This document shows positions 1-11,210 of a stretch of 64,000 bases of DNA, piece by piece; positions within the stretch are counted from its first letter, which is position 1; each line of letters begins with the position of its first letter. Made by a program: the position numbers and the translations under genes. The DNA is from Acanthochlamys bracteata (lineage: Eukaryota; Streptophyta; Magnoliopsida; Pandanales; Velloziaceae). The stretch lies in assembly GCA_019914995.1 (NCBI GenBank), contig CM034130.1, positions 2,976,001 through 3,040,000 of the forward strand. Direction: 5' to 3'. The notes beneath the pieces were generated by a model. That model saw nothing but the letters and a program-made list of their open reading frames with translations, had not been told where the DNA came from and did no database searches.

Positions 1-126
1 ATTGACTACATGAAGACAACTCTAACTTTCCAATCAGCAAATGTGAAGCTTCTTTCACATAGCATTTCGGTTCATCCAATAGGCGAAGAAACAAATCAAA
101 ACATTAGAATTCAGAAACCGTCTCAC

Positions 127-465
127 CTCAGATAAAGCAGCGAGAAGAAGCGTGCGATTAGAAAGGGATTTCGATCCCGGCAGTTTCACAGTACCGGAGA
201 TCTCCTTAATTGGCTGCAAGACGATCTCTTCCTCAGCCGCCGTAGCAGCCACCGTCGCAGCAGAGGCCAAAACCTTCACGGCCACATATCGACTTACATC
301 AGTAGTCGTTTTCCGTCGAATCCCCCGCAGCTGAACCGCCGGCTGAAGCCGGAGAGAGACCGCTGCCATCGGTGATGAAGCTAATTTCTGCACTTCAGTG
401 GGGCCCACGCGTGGGTTATTAGTGGAGAAGATGGTAGCGGTGTTGGCAATGGTAGCGTGCGCCAT
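127..465 (-). CDS. EPSPS: EPSP synthase, first exon (partial gene)
   Basis: 5-enolpyruvylshikimate-3-phosphate synthase, the sixth step of the plastid shikimate pathway (shikimate-3-P plus PEP). Only coding exon 1 (113 codons) lies in the window. Translation starts at the ATG whose complement is at 463-465 and ends in phase 0 at TCTGAG|GTGAGA, donor at 126-125; bases 1-126 are intron 1. Residues 1 to about 70 are Ser/Thr/Ala/Arg-rich and look like a chloroplast transit peptide. The mature part begins near [14 protein letters not shown] and reaches the substrate-binding motif [10 protein letters not shown], whose Lys, Ser and Arg contact shikimate-3-P and PEP in this family. The residue after SNR is Thr, where I remember Ile in plant enzymes and Ala in bacteria. 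The remaining exons lie left of base 1. The upstream neighbour is transketolase on the same strand. Identity is very secure. Confidence 0.95.
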
Positions 466-622
466 GATTGTTTAAAATTGAAATCTCTGCAGTAGAGTTT
501 TTTGGGTTTTCGTTGAAACGAAAAATAACCAGTAGAAGTATTATAGCAGTTCTTCTCACACCAACCCCGCGCGCGCTCCGCCACCACCAAGTAGAAGTAT
601 TATAAATCTGTTCCACCACTTA

Positions 623-900
623 GTACGTGTTTCAAGTTAGTAGAACTTAAATTTCTTCCGTCGGAGTTTCACAAATTTTTTATATTTTAACTATAAATAA
701 AATTAGAAATTTAAAATTTTCAGTTCTATATAAATAAAATTTAAATTTCACTATATTTTTTTTTAAATTTACTTCTAATTCACTTCAAAAATTAATTAAA
801 ATATAAAAATTAAATTCTACTTCTAACTTATTTTTAAAAAAACTCTATTTTTTATTTTTTACTTTCATAAAATTTAATTACGGACATTTAAAATACACCT
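623..900. mobile_element. 278-bp MITE with TTA target duplication, short form of the 7980/11588 family
   Basis: The element is flanked on both sides by TTA (620-622 and 901-903). Its ends, GTACGTGTTTCAA and the reverse complement of TTAAAATACACCT, are imperfect inverted repeats. Both halves match the outer parts of the larger element at 7980-9234: the left part runs through the same 'aacttaaattt' stretch and the right part through the same 'aattaaatataaaaattaa' stretch. A 3-bp TWA duplication and a GC-start TIR suggest the PIF/Harbinger-Tourist group, but this is inference. It carries no gene. It lies about 160 bp upstream of the EPSPS start codon, so it sits in that gene's promoter region. 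Confidence 0.7.
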
Positions 901-1220
901 TTACGTGACGGAGTAAACTCCGAACTCCAGAGGGTAATTTTGGAAATTGTTCTGCTCGAGAATTTGAAATGTTGACTGACTATAATTTAATTTCTCATAA
1001 ACCTTCCCATTAAGATTAGTTCTAGAATAGTAGAGTGCAATTTAGGTTGTTGAGAGGAAACCAGTCAGCATTCAGCAATCAAATTAATTAATTTGCTGAT
1101 AGAAAGAAGACGGCATGATTTGGTGGACTAGATCAAAGTCACGTTGGCAAATTTGAAGGTAGGTGAGTGAATTAAGAATTTATTCTTATGATAATTTTGT
1201 TATATTCAACAAATCTTTTT

Positions 1221-1827
1221 GTTGTAAAAATCAGATCGGACGTTGAATCAGAATGTTATTCGGGTCAATGGATCGCAAACTGACCTACCGGATAAAAAAT
1301 ACTAAAGCGTTAACGGCAGCAAGAAAACTTATTATTTTTTTTGTTAGAAGACACAAAAGAAAAATAAACTAACAAAAAAAAAATAAAAGTGCAAAAAAGA
1401 TATTTAAATAATAATTTTTTTTAAAAATTCTTTATTTTAAAATAATCTTATTATTTTTTTAAATTTTAACAGAATTAATAATATAAAAACTAAAATATTA
1501 CTAATAATAAATATTTATAAATGAAACATAATAAATTTATTTTTTGGTATTATCATATCCAAATGCAAAATCTAAGCTACATATTATTTTTAATATAAAA
1601 CTATTAATAATTATTTTTACATTAAATATATCACAAATTTAAAATATTTTTAAATTTAATTTAATTCGGTTTGATCCGAACGGATGAATCAACCGGATTG
1701 AAACAGTTCGGAATGGATTGAAGCAGATCGATTACACATGCGATTTTATTGCTAATTCGGACCGATTTACATTCCGAACAAACGATTTTCGGATCGATCA
1801 GAACGGACAGATCCGATTTTTATAACT
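1221..1827. mobile_element. possible 0.6-kb TIR element
   Basis: The left end (about 1221-1243, gttgtaaaaatcagatcgga) and the reverse complement of the right end (about 1806-1827, gttataaaaatcggatctg) form an imperfect terminal inverted repeat of about 20 bp. Further in are GC-richer blocks with repeated 'cggat/gatcg' words around an AT-rich centre. No ORF is seen. I could not define a target-site duplication, so family and exact ends are uncertain. Confidence 0.4.
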
Positions 1828-3085
1828 ATGAATATTGTATTAAATATGGCACTACTTTGATAAAATAGTACATATTTTAATTAAAATAAAGTAAGAAAAA
1901 GATGAATTGCAAACAATACTGATCGAATATTAACCTTACTAAGTGGCGCAAAAGATTAATAATTATTGTTACTATAATATAATGCATAAAAGAAAATTAA
2001 AGAATGATAATTGTTTGAAGAGGGTTAGGCAGTTCTATTTTTAAGACTTCAGTTGTTGAAGTCAAGATCAAGAGACGTCCTATATTTGATTATTTTAAGT
2101 GTCATTAAAGAATATGCTCCCTGTTCATCGTTGAATCAGTGGAAATTTGTTAATAGAAATTTAGCATGACCGAAGTTATGATAGCAATCATCTTATAGTT
2201 GGTGCCCTTGTACTGACTCTGAACTTAGAACACAATTGAAGAAAATTGTCTTCGCAAATCAATCTGCATCATGCTCTCTTCACCTTATTACCACGAACTC
2301 AAAGAAAAATGTTTTCTTGTGAAGTCCTTGGACAGGTGAACCAAAATTGAGAATCACTTCCTCAAAAGTAAAGATATAGCAGCAATCTAAATATGCAATT
2401 TTGATAATACTTTATAAAGATATATGAGACGTTTGAGAGCTTATGAAAAAAAATCATGAAAAAAAGTTTTTAAATAACTTAATTTATAAATATTTTAAAA
2501 AATAAAAATTATACATATAATTATTTTATATCTATAATTCATTCATAGTTTTTAAATTTGTTTAAAAAAATTCTAGAAAGTTATACATAATTTTGTTTGA
2601 GTTGAAAAGAAATTTTTTAAGAATGATAAACACTTACAAATATAGCTTTAGCAATTAGAGGCTTGTTTATCTTCACAATATCGAATAATATAAAATGTAT
2701 TCATTATTATTTTACAAGCAGCGATACCCTGAAATTCGGACAGTAATTATCCCTCATAACACATCAACATATAGTACATTACATCAATCAGGTGCAATTT
2801 ATGTAATAACCTAAAAACTCATATCTCCATTATAATTATTAATTCAAACAAAACATATAACCGTGCTAAACACTAACCAGACTTGCTCTCCTGACAAAAC
2901 CTAAACAAGTTCTAGAAAAGTAAATAATGACAGCCAAACATAAGTCCTTATTAGGATGCAACTCAGAAAATTGGACACATGAAAGCCTCCAATTAAAATC
3001 TGTAAGTTGAAGATCTGTCTTGGACTCTTCACCCCAATTCAAAGAAAGTTTAGAGAGCAGTACAGAGGAAAGTAACTTACAAGAC

Positions 3086-6000
3086 TCATAGAGATTTAGC
3101 TGCTGCAACGACGTTTTCTACTGTCAATCCAAACTCCTTGTATAATCTCCCAGCGGGAGCACTAGCTCCAAATCGATCAATACCTATGGCCTTGCCCTCA
3201 CTTCCTAGGTATTTGCCCCAGCCCAATGTTGATCCAGCTTCAATGCTAATCCTTGCAGAGACAGCATCAGGGAACACACTCTGCTTGTACTCCTCTGACT
3301 GTTCCTCAAACAACTCCCAAGAGACGAGTGACACCACACGTACTGTCTTTCCCTCCTTCCTCAGCTGATCTGCAGCCTTTGCAGCAATCTCAAGTTCTGA
3401 ACCAGTGCCCATAAGAATGAGATCAGGTTTGTTTCCTGAAGAATTGTCTGAGATTACATAACCTCCCTTTTCAACACCTTCAACTGAAGTTCCAGGGAGT
3501 TGTGGAAGCTTCTGGCGAGAGAGAGCCAATATGGAAGGTCTCTTTCTGTTGGAAACAGCGACCTTATAAGCACCAGCAGTCTCAGTTCCGTCAGCTGGCC
3601 TGAGCATGAGTACATTAGGCATTGCACGTAAGCTGATTAAATGCTCGATCGGCTGGTGAGTAGGTCCGTCTTCCCCAAGCCCGATGGAGTCATGGGTCAT
3701 AACATATATAACTCCACCCTGACTTAAAGCAGACATTCTTATGGCAGCCCTCATGTAGTCAGTGAACACAAAGAAAGTTGCACAGTAGGGGATAAGGCCA
3801 GGGCTGTGGTGAGCGATACCATTGCAAATAGCACCCATCCCATGCTCCCTGACACCAAAGCGGACATTCCTCTCTGCTGGTGTATCCTTTCGAAAGTTCC
3901 CGAACATTTTCAGCAATGTCATATTAGAAGACGCAAGGTCTGCACTGCCACCAAGAAGTCCAGGCAATACTCTGGCAAGTGCATTGAGATTTTGTTGAGA
4001 TAGATTTCTTGTAGCATCAGCAGGGCTTTCAGGAGTGTAAGTCTGCATTGAGGCAAAGGAGTGTCACAATAGTCTCCAAGAAAGGAACTCCACAAGAATT
4101 ACACTCTAATCAACAGCAACATGGAAAAATCAAGACAAAGAAAAAAACAGAGTACTCACTGGAAGTGCCTTCTCCCATCCGGCAGGCAATTCTCCTGAAA
4201 TAATACTCTTCAACTCTGCTGCATCCTCTTTGTACTTCTTCTCATATTCTGCAAATTTCAAGTTCCAGTCTGCTTCAATAGAAGCACCTTCTGGGATATG
4301 GCGACTCCAATGACTGCAAGAATGAGGACCATAGTTTATAGTAGCTTGAAATCGTCTTGACTTGCTTCAGAAAATTATGTGAAGGTAAATAAGAAAAGTT
4401 GCACTACCTCTTGACCTCTTCAGGTACATGAAAAGGTTCATATGGCCATCCAAGGTTTTGCCTCGTAGCATCCACTTCCTTTGCACCCAAAGCACTTCCA
4501 TGCACACTGTAACTATTTGCCTTGTTTGGTGATCCGTATCCAATGGTGGTAGTTACCTGTATTTATATTAAAAAGATTAACATCTACAGCGGTGACAAGA
4601 AAACTGTGCATAGAAGTTTATGTAAACCCAAAGGAAGTGGAGGTCCTAACCTTGATCAGTGTTGGTTTGTCTTTAACAGCCTTGGCTTCTTTGATTGCAG
4701 CACGAATATCATCATATCCTGTGTTACCATTCTTCACCCAGATAGTGTGCCAGCCTAGTGCCTCAAAACGGGCAGTCACATCTTCAGTGAATGCAATCTG
4801 AGTGTTCCCATCTATGGAGATATGGTTATCATCATAGAAGGCTATCAACTTGCCAAGCCCCCAATGGCCAGCAAGAGAACAAGCCTCATTTGAAACACCC
4901 TCCATCATGCAACCATCTCCAAGTATGCAATACCTAATTCATAAAGGTATATCAGAACAAAAAAAGAAAGTCCAAACTCACTTTTACGATGGACGGAGGA
5001 TGGAAACCTCTTACGTGTAGTGGTCAACAATCTCCATATCAGGCTTATTGAAACGAGCAGCTAGGTGTTTCTCAGCAAGTGCCAACCCAACAGCATTAGC
5101 AATTCCCTGCCCCAAAGGACCTGTACAATGCCAAAGAGCAAAGAGAAATAAAATTTCCATCCTTCGGAGAGAGAAGCAAAGGGCTAAGGCTGGAAGAAAA
5201 GCTATAATCAAATATTACTAACTTGAAAGGGAATTTCCAAGTTCTGAAGCATACCTGTGGTGACTTCAATGCCTGGAGTCTCAAAATTCTCAGGGTGACC
5301 AGGTGTTCTGCTTCCCCACTGACGGAAAGCCTTCAGATCGTCCTCCTACACATACAGTCCCAAACACAATTCTGTTAGTACCTGGCCCAAATGTCGATAC
5401 AGTTTCTCAAGTTCTTAAGCTTACACCTTCTGAACGGTTAATGTAATCAATATCCAATCCTTGCAAGAACATCTACCTACCATGAAACTGAACAAGAGTC
5501 TTTAAAAGAAGACCAACAGTAGACATCTTCCATGAAACTCATTCTATAAAAGAAATCACCTCTTCCAAACGGAAATGTTTTATTTTAATGAAATGTTCAC
5601 AAGAAACATTGGGCCTGATTTTATTTCCAAGAGCAAAGATAAATGCTCTTGGAAACTACAGCAGAACCAAACACAATTTATAAACAACAAATCTGGAGAA
5701 CTAAAAGAGCTGCACAAAATTTAACACCACCACCCATATATCCTACTATGTTATATATAATTAAACACAGGAGACTGGATCCAATTCCCTTGAAAATATC
5801 AAGTTACTACACCTCAAATCACAGAAAATTTGAAATTTCAACTTTTGTTTACTTCGAAAATAAGGACAAAATCCAAAGTTACGTGTAGCAGTATGATCAC
5901 CTAATCAACCATGGAACCATAAATCACGAAGTAGTATAAATCCTTCATTCAAAATGCAAATAAAAAGCAATTTATAACAAAACCAAGCAACACCATATGA

Positions 6001-6442
6001 CCTTGACGCTATCGTAGCCAGCAAGATGCAGGAGCGCATAGTGAAGCATGCATCCATGTCCAGCAGAGAGCACGAATCTATCGCGATTGAACCAGTAAGG
6101 ATTCTTCGGATTATACTTCATGAACTCATCAAACAAAACGTGTGCCATGGGCGCACAACCCATGGGCAAACCCGGGTGGCCGGAGTTTGCCTTCTCTACA
6201 GCATCAACTGCTAAGAACCGGATCGTGTTCACCGATTTCTCGACCAACTTCTCCTCAGCCTTCTCCGTCGCCGGGACAGATTCTACCACAGCAGAAGCCC
6301 GTACACGGAGAGCCAACCTGCCGGCGATCTTTCCCCGTGGCAGAGGGAGACGAGATGGAGAAGAGAAGGCGCCGCGCAGGTCGGTCCTGCGGGTGAGTAG
6401 AGCCTGTGAGACGGCGGCGGTTGGTGAAGTGGTTGACGCCAT
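3086..6442 (-). CDS. TKL: plastid transketolase, complete, 7 coding exons
   Basis: Transketolase, a thiamine-diphosphate enzyme moving C2 units in the Calvin cycle and plastid pentose phosphate pathway. I read exons 6002-6442, 5255-5345, 5015-5120, 4651-4933, 4408-4556, 4160-4313 and 3086-4042. Every junction is GT-AG and the phases close to 726 residues plus TGA, close to the family norm of about 740. Residues 1 to about 65 form a Ser/Arg-rich plastid transit peptide. The catalytic part starts near [20 protein letters not shown]. The ThDP motif [13 protein letters not shown] is in exon 4 with the downstream DDNHISIDG. Exon 7 carries the pyrimidine domain ([26 protein letters not shown]) and ends AAAKSL. 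Intron 1 (5346-6001) is the longest, at 656 bp. It lies head-to-tail with EPSPS, whose pathway consumes erythrose-4-phosphate, a transketolase substrate/product. No break is seen; it looks functional. Confidence 0.96.
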
Positions 6443-7979
6443 GATTGTTAATATCCGGTTAGATCTTTCTCCGTGTTGTTGTTGTTGTTAAGTTAAAAAT
6501 TGAGAATGGAGAAAAAATAGTTAGACCTTTGTTTCTTTTTATTAGTGAGAGAGACGGAGCGGTCGAGGAGAGAGAAGATCATCTTGACCGTTTTCAGCTT
6601 GTAGTTTGGTATACTAGTTACGATTTAACATAATTTTTATAAATATTTAAAAAATTTGTTTAAAAATTTAAAATATAAGAAGTTTTATATAATAAAATTT
6701 TTTATTATATATTTTTATTATTTTTTTAAAAAATAAAACTTATTTTTAAAAAAGTTCTATTTTAAAATTTATTTTTTTCAAATGCTTTCTAGATCTAGAA
6801 TTTTCATTTTCTAGTACGTCAAAAATGTTTAGCTATTAGTAGCCCATAAATTGGTTTTCGTAGATCGAACCTTTTAATCATTAAAAAAAATTGGTTATAT
6901 TTTCTTATCACACCTGACAGAACGAGAAACTGTTTGTAATAAGGACTTCATTTGCAAACATTGTATTGTGTGGGTAAATATTGCAAAATAATATTGGTTG
7001 GTTTATTTGACCCGTAATGAAGGTGATGGGTTGTTGTTTTCTGACTTCTCAGTTCTTTAAGTTCTAGTTCTTACGCTAACGAATACAGAAACGTGTGGTT
7101 GATGTTGAAATATTTTTCTATTTTATGTTTACTTTCTATTGGTTGGGTCTTGTCAGTGCCCGAAAGGCTGAGGCTGCGCTGCAGTTGCTTGACCGAAAGG
7201 TCCATTTATGCCAGCTTAGTCTTACATATAGGATCCTTACACGTTGCGCTTACGTGATCATAGCAATATCGATTTTGTTGTTTTTGTTCTTATAATTCTT
7301 TTTTTAATAATTTCATGTCAGTTTCATTAATCAAAAATATAATAAATTATTTTTTACGTAACTTTTTTAAAGAAATATAAAAATTCAATTCAATTCTAAT
7401 AATACTGTTTAAAATTTTTAATTTAATACTTTGCATCCAAATAATTCACTCTTTATTCAAGGAATACGCCCTATATGTTTATTGGATAAAAGGTCCAACT
7501 AAATTTTCAATGGGCCTAATAAAATAATAGCTGGGTGCCGTCAAGCCTGTTTAGCAAATGAAGCAATTGTTGAATCATCATTAGCTCACTAATGGTTGCG
7601 TTTACCTACCACTCAAATTTTATTTTTAAAACTCATTTTTAATATAAAATAATAAATAATTTAAAATAAAATTTGTCTATCTAAATTCTTTTTCAAATTT
7701 TAATTTTAATTTTAAAAACTATAAATACAAATCAATATATAAAATTAATTTTATTAAATATTTTAAATTTTTAATTTAATTTTTTAATTTATTTATATAA
7801 AGTAAATTTATTTCAAAGTAAAGATACCTTAACCAGGCGTACACTATTTTCTTTTTTTTCTTTTTTATCGTCGGGATCATTCAATTGATTTGGAATTAGA
7901 TTATGAAACCGGGAAAGCGAGAGTTGTGGACGATTTGACTATGCTAAACATATGTAACTTTCAATCGAGCAGTATTTTA
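6443..7979. other. intergenic: transketolase promoter side
   Basis: The transketolase 5' UTR and promoter should lie just above 6443; a purine-rich stretch occurs near 6545-6580. From 6610 to 6790 is an AT-rich block resembling the small MITE family described at 14861. The region 7090-7300 is less AT-rich and has a 66-codon open frame that I do not recognise and would not call a gene. Confidence 0.5.
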
Positions 7980-8389
7980 GTGCGTGTTTTAAGTTGGTGG
8001 AACTTAAATTTTTTTTATCAGAATTAGAATTTCATTAATTTTTTATATTTCAAATGGACACAAAACTGAAGAACTCTGCTTCAAAAATACCATCGCCGAA
8101 ATTTTCGAATTTGCCGTCACTGATTTCCACTTTCCTAAAGTTTCACGACTTCCTATGTTCCACCGCTCGCCGTTCTTGGGATCCGATGTCAACAATTAAT
8201 ACAGTACTCGGTCGCTTGGAAATCTCAAGATAAGCAGTAATGGCCAGAGACTGAGTAAAGAGCAAGGATTGCGAAGAACATTGAGCTCAAGCGCTAGCAT
8301 GGACGGCGACCGAAGCTCCAATATTTATGACGACAACTAGATTTTCCTGAAGACACTCAAGGAGATCGCCATCAGCTATCTAGCGAGAG

Positions 8390-8755
8390 CAACATTTCAA
8401 CAAAATTATGAATGATCTGAACCGTACAAATAATGACGCCATTTCGTTTTCCAACGCTTCTTCTGTTTCTTCTGTTATTTCATCACCGTAGCGACCATTG
8501 ATTGGTTCGATCCAGCCGGAGCTGAGATGACAGGACGAACCGGTGCCAGCTATCGTTGAACGAAGGGCGAACAGCTTTGAGATTCCGTTTTCTTTGCGTA
8601 TCATCAAGAGGAAGATGAAATGGAAAGAAGGCATGCGGTTGAAGGAGGCCGGTGATTCTGCTTCGACCACGGTGAAGAAGGCGTTCTCGTCGATGACGTT
8701 CATGATCCGTGAGATGCAAAGCTTTACCGTACAGATGAGAGAATCCTTGTTATAT
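8390..8755 (+). pseudogene. captured fragment of a TPR-superfamily-like host gene (in copy A)
   Basis: A reading frame around 8543-8755 contains FEIPFSLRIIKRKMKWKEG, then EAGDSAS, VKKAFSSM, MIREMQSFTVQMRE. From memory this resembles the region of plant TPR-superfamily proteins (At2g29670/At1g07280 type) with a 'LKIIKRKLQ...EAGESA...VKKAFSSMVFIIREL' pattern. The similarity stops a few codons after QMRE, where the sequence turns into A/T triplet repeats. The upstream part of the captured stretch (about 8080-8540) also matches copy B but has no long open frame. There is no start, no TPR repeats and no complete gene, so I call it a gene fragment inside a transposon. Confidence 0.55.
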
Positions 8756-8785
8756 TGTATTATAAACATTACGTATTATACTTAT

Positions 8786-8822
8786 AATAATAATAATAAT
8801 AATAATTATTATTATTATTATT
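8786..8822. repeat. self-complementary AAT/ATT triplet repeat
   Basis: A run of AAT units switches directly to a run of ATT units, giving a perfect hairpin-capable sequence just after the captured gene fragment in copy A. The matching position in copy B (about 10527-10540) has only a short version, so the repeat expanded after the copies separated or was lost in B. Confidence 0.8.
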
Positions 8823-9680
8823 GTTACAATATTATATATTATATATGACAATTTATATAATATCTAAAAACTCTGCTAATTGAATATGTTACATATTTAT
8901 TAAAATTTATATATAGAGTATAATTGAATTTTATCTAATAAATAATTAGTAAGATTTATTATTTTAAAAAAAAATTATTTATAAATATTATATATTACTT
9001 TGAATTTAATTTAGTTCTCAATTTTAGATGCAATTGAAACACACAAAACTGAACTTCATTTTCGCTTCACTTTCAAATATAAATGAAACACAAAATCTGA
9101 ATTTCACTTCCAACTCACTTTAAAAATTAATTTAAATATAAAAATTAAACTTTACTTTCAACCCATTTTTTAAGAAACTCTAATTTTTAATTTTAACTTT
9201 TACGAAACTCGTTATGAACATTTGAAACACGCCCTAAGCGAACTTGAATACCTTTTCACTGCTTACAGTTGGTAAGTAGATCATGGACATCACTAGTTCA
9301 CTTTAAAATTTCAAAGGAGATGGAATGTAGGAGCTCCAAATACATAGGAGATGTTCGGAAGTGCTTTTGATAATAATTTTATTAAAATAAAAAATATTTT
9401 AAAAAAAAGTTCTATTTTTTTATTTAAGAAAAATAAAAATAATCAATAATAAGATATTTCAGTGTAATTTTTTTTGTATTTCCTATTTTTTAACATAATA
9501 TTTACTGAAAAATATATAATAAAAAATTAGAATAAAAAGGAGTTAAAAAGCAATCCTAGACATTACCTATCTTATTTTATTAGTATAATAAAATGCTATG
9601 AACGCTGTAAAAGTCAAGACCATTAAACCCACAACGGTACTAAAACAATTCTCGTTAAACTGTAATATGGTTGCAAATAA

Positions 9681-10168
9681 GAGCATGTTTTATTTATCAC
9701 CAAACTTCAATTTCATTTTTCAGATTTTGAGTTTTGAATTTTATGTATTTTAATAACCATTTCGAACTTTTTTTTCTTTCACACTTAGTTCTACTTCCGT
9801 CAAAATTTTACTTAAAAAATTCACTTTACATGTTTCAATTACCACTCCAAATTTTATTTTCATGAAATTTTATTTATCACAAAACTTCATTTAGGTGACT
9901 TCCTTTTAGAGTAGAATTGAATTATTAGAAAGTTGATTGTTAAAATGTGAGTTATTATCAATAGTATTGTTGAAATTGAGTTTAAATTTTGTATTTTTAG
10001 AGAAAAAATAAATTAAAAGTGGATTCCTTTATATAATTAAAAATTAATCGGAAGTAATTGTTTAGTGAAAACAAGTTAATTATAAGGATGAGTAAAAAAC
10101 TTTATATGAAACTTATTTTCGTAAGACTTATTTCATAATATTCAGTTATAAACATTTAAAATACGCTC
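9681..10168. mobile_element. 0.5-kb TIR element between the inverted copies
   Basis: The left end GAGCATGTTTTAT and the reverse complement of the right end, GAGCGTATTTTAA, are inverted repeats with the same core (G-GCRTRTTT) as the neighbouring family. Flanks are TAA and TTA. The inside is AT-rich with several words seen in the other elements but no gene. Its right end abuts copy B exactly where that copy loses its own last about 75 bp, so this element probably inserted into, or recombined with, copy B. Confidence 0.5.
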
Positions 10169-10589
10169 TTAATATTAAAAAATAGGTTAAAAGTAAAGTT
10201 CAGTTTTTATGTTTAAATTAATTTTTGAAGTGGGTTGGAAGTAAAATTTAGAATTTGTGTTTTATTTATATTTGAAAGTGAAGCGAAAATGAAGTTCAAT
10301 TTTGTGTGTTTCAATTGCATCTAAAACTGAGAACTAAATTAAATTGAAACTAATATATAATATTTATAAATAAAATTTTAAAAATAATAAATCTTACTGA
10401 TTATTTATTAGATAAAATTTAATTATACTCTATATATAAATTCTAATAAATATGTAACATATTCAATTAGCAGAATATTTAGATATTATATAAATTATCA
10501 TATAAAATATATAATATTTTAAAAATAATAATAATTATTACAAGTATAATACGTAATATTTATAACACAATATAATAAAAATTCTCTCA

Positions 10590-10960
10590 TATGCATGGTA
10601 AAGCTCTGCATCTCACGGATCATGAACACCGTCGACGAGAATGCTTCTTCACTGAGGTCGAAGCAGAATCACCGGCCTCCTTTAACCACATGCCTTCTTC
10701 CCATTTCATCTTCCTCTTGATGATACGCAAAGAAAACGGAATCTCAAAGCCGTTCGCCCTCCGTTCAATGATAGCTAGCACCGGTTTGTCCTGCCATCTT
10801 GGCTTCGGCTGGATCGAACCCATCAATTGTCGCTTCAGTGATGGAATAACAAGAGAGACGGAAGAAGCGTTGGAAAAAGAAACGGCGTCATTATTTGCAC
10901 GGTCTTCGAGGTTCGGATTGTTCATAATTTGTTGAACTGTTGCTCTCGCTGATAGCTGAT
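10590..10960 (-). pseudogene. captured fragment of a TPR-superfamily-like host gene (in copy B)
   Basis: The minus-strand frame reads from QLSARATVQQIMNNPN through ANNDAVSFSNASS and RRANGFEIPFSLRIIKRK to EAGDSASTSVKK, then loses frame relative to copy A before the FMIREMQSF part. Compared with copy A its frame is open further upstream, so B is a better record of the captured exon on that side, while A is better downstream. It has no start or full domain; it is a transposon-borne gene fragment. Confidence 0.55.
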
Positions 10961-10978
10961 GGCGATCTTTTCTCATAA

Positions 10979-11210
10979 GTCGTTTGGGGTGCTTATAAAA
11001 TAAATTTTTTTAAAATAGAAAATATTTTTATTTTTTTTACTTTTAAAAAAATAATAAAAATATGCAAAAAAAATTTCATTCCTAGAATTTTTCTACACTT
11101 TCTAAATTTTTAAATAAATTTTTTATATATTTATAAAATATGTATTAAAAAATATAAAATAAAAAAAAATTGATAAGTAGCGTTTGAAACGCTGCGCCAA
11201 ACGCTCCCTG
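10979..11210. mobile_element. AT-rich 0.23-kb MITE nested in copy B
   Basis: It starts near tcgtttggggtgctt and ends near gcgccaaacgctccct, inverted-repeat-like ends around a core of A/T runs. Copy A lacks it: there the flanking words 'actcaaggagatcgcc' are continuous, giving an empty-site comparison that shows a real insertion. It belongs to the same AT-rich family as copies at 14861, 15404, 16570, 16812, 20300 and 20668. Confidence 0.6.

Larger units (their letters stand above)
466..3085. other. intergenic: EPSPS promoter side to transketolase 3' side
   Basis: Apart from the two small elements at 623-900 and 1221-1827 I see no gene. The DNA is AT-rich, with long A/T runs at 1320-1640 and 2440-2620. 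The EPSPS 5' UTR and promoter must lie in the first few hundred bases, and the transketolase 3' UTR lies just below 3086. Confidence 0.6.
7980..9234 (+). mobile_element. Pack-type MITE carrying a host-gene fragment (copy A)
   Basis: The ends are GTGCGTGTTTTAA (left) and the reverse complement of TTGAAACACGCCC (right), an imperfect TIR of at least 13 bp. The outer about 70 bp on the left and about 190 bp on the right match the short MITE at 623-900. Between them lies about 1 kb absent from the short form: a GC-normal stretch (about 8080-8760) with coding character, then an AT-rich tail. The flanks are TTA on the left and TAA on the right, so the target duplication is imperfect or is just TA. 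An inverted partial copy lies at 10172-11588. Pack-TYPE elements of this kind are known in plants; assignment to PIF/Harbinger is inference. Confidence 0.65.

Noticed and set aside
6120-6491. Plus-strand open frames over transketolase exon 1
   Set aside because: Shadows of a GC-rich coding exon; no motif and no independent promoter evidence.
7095-7295. 66-codon plus-strand frame upstream of transketolase
   Set aside because: No similarity recognised, hydrophobic and short; probably chance.
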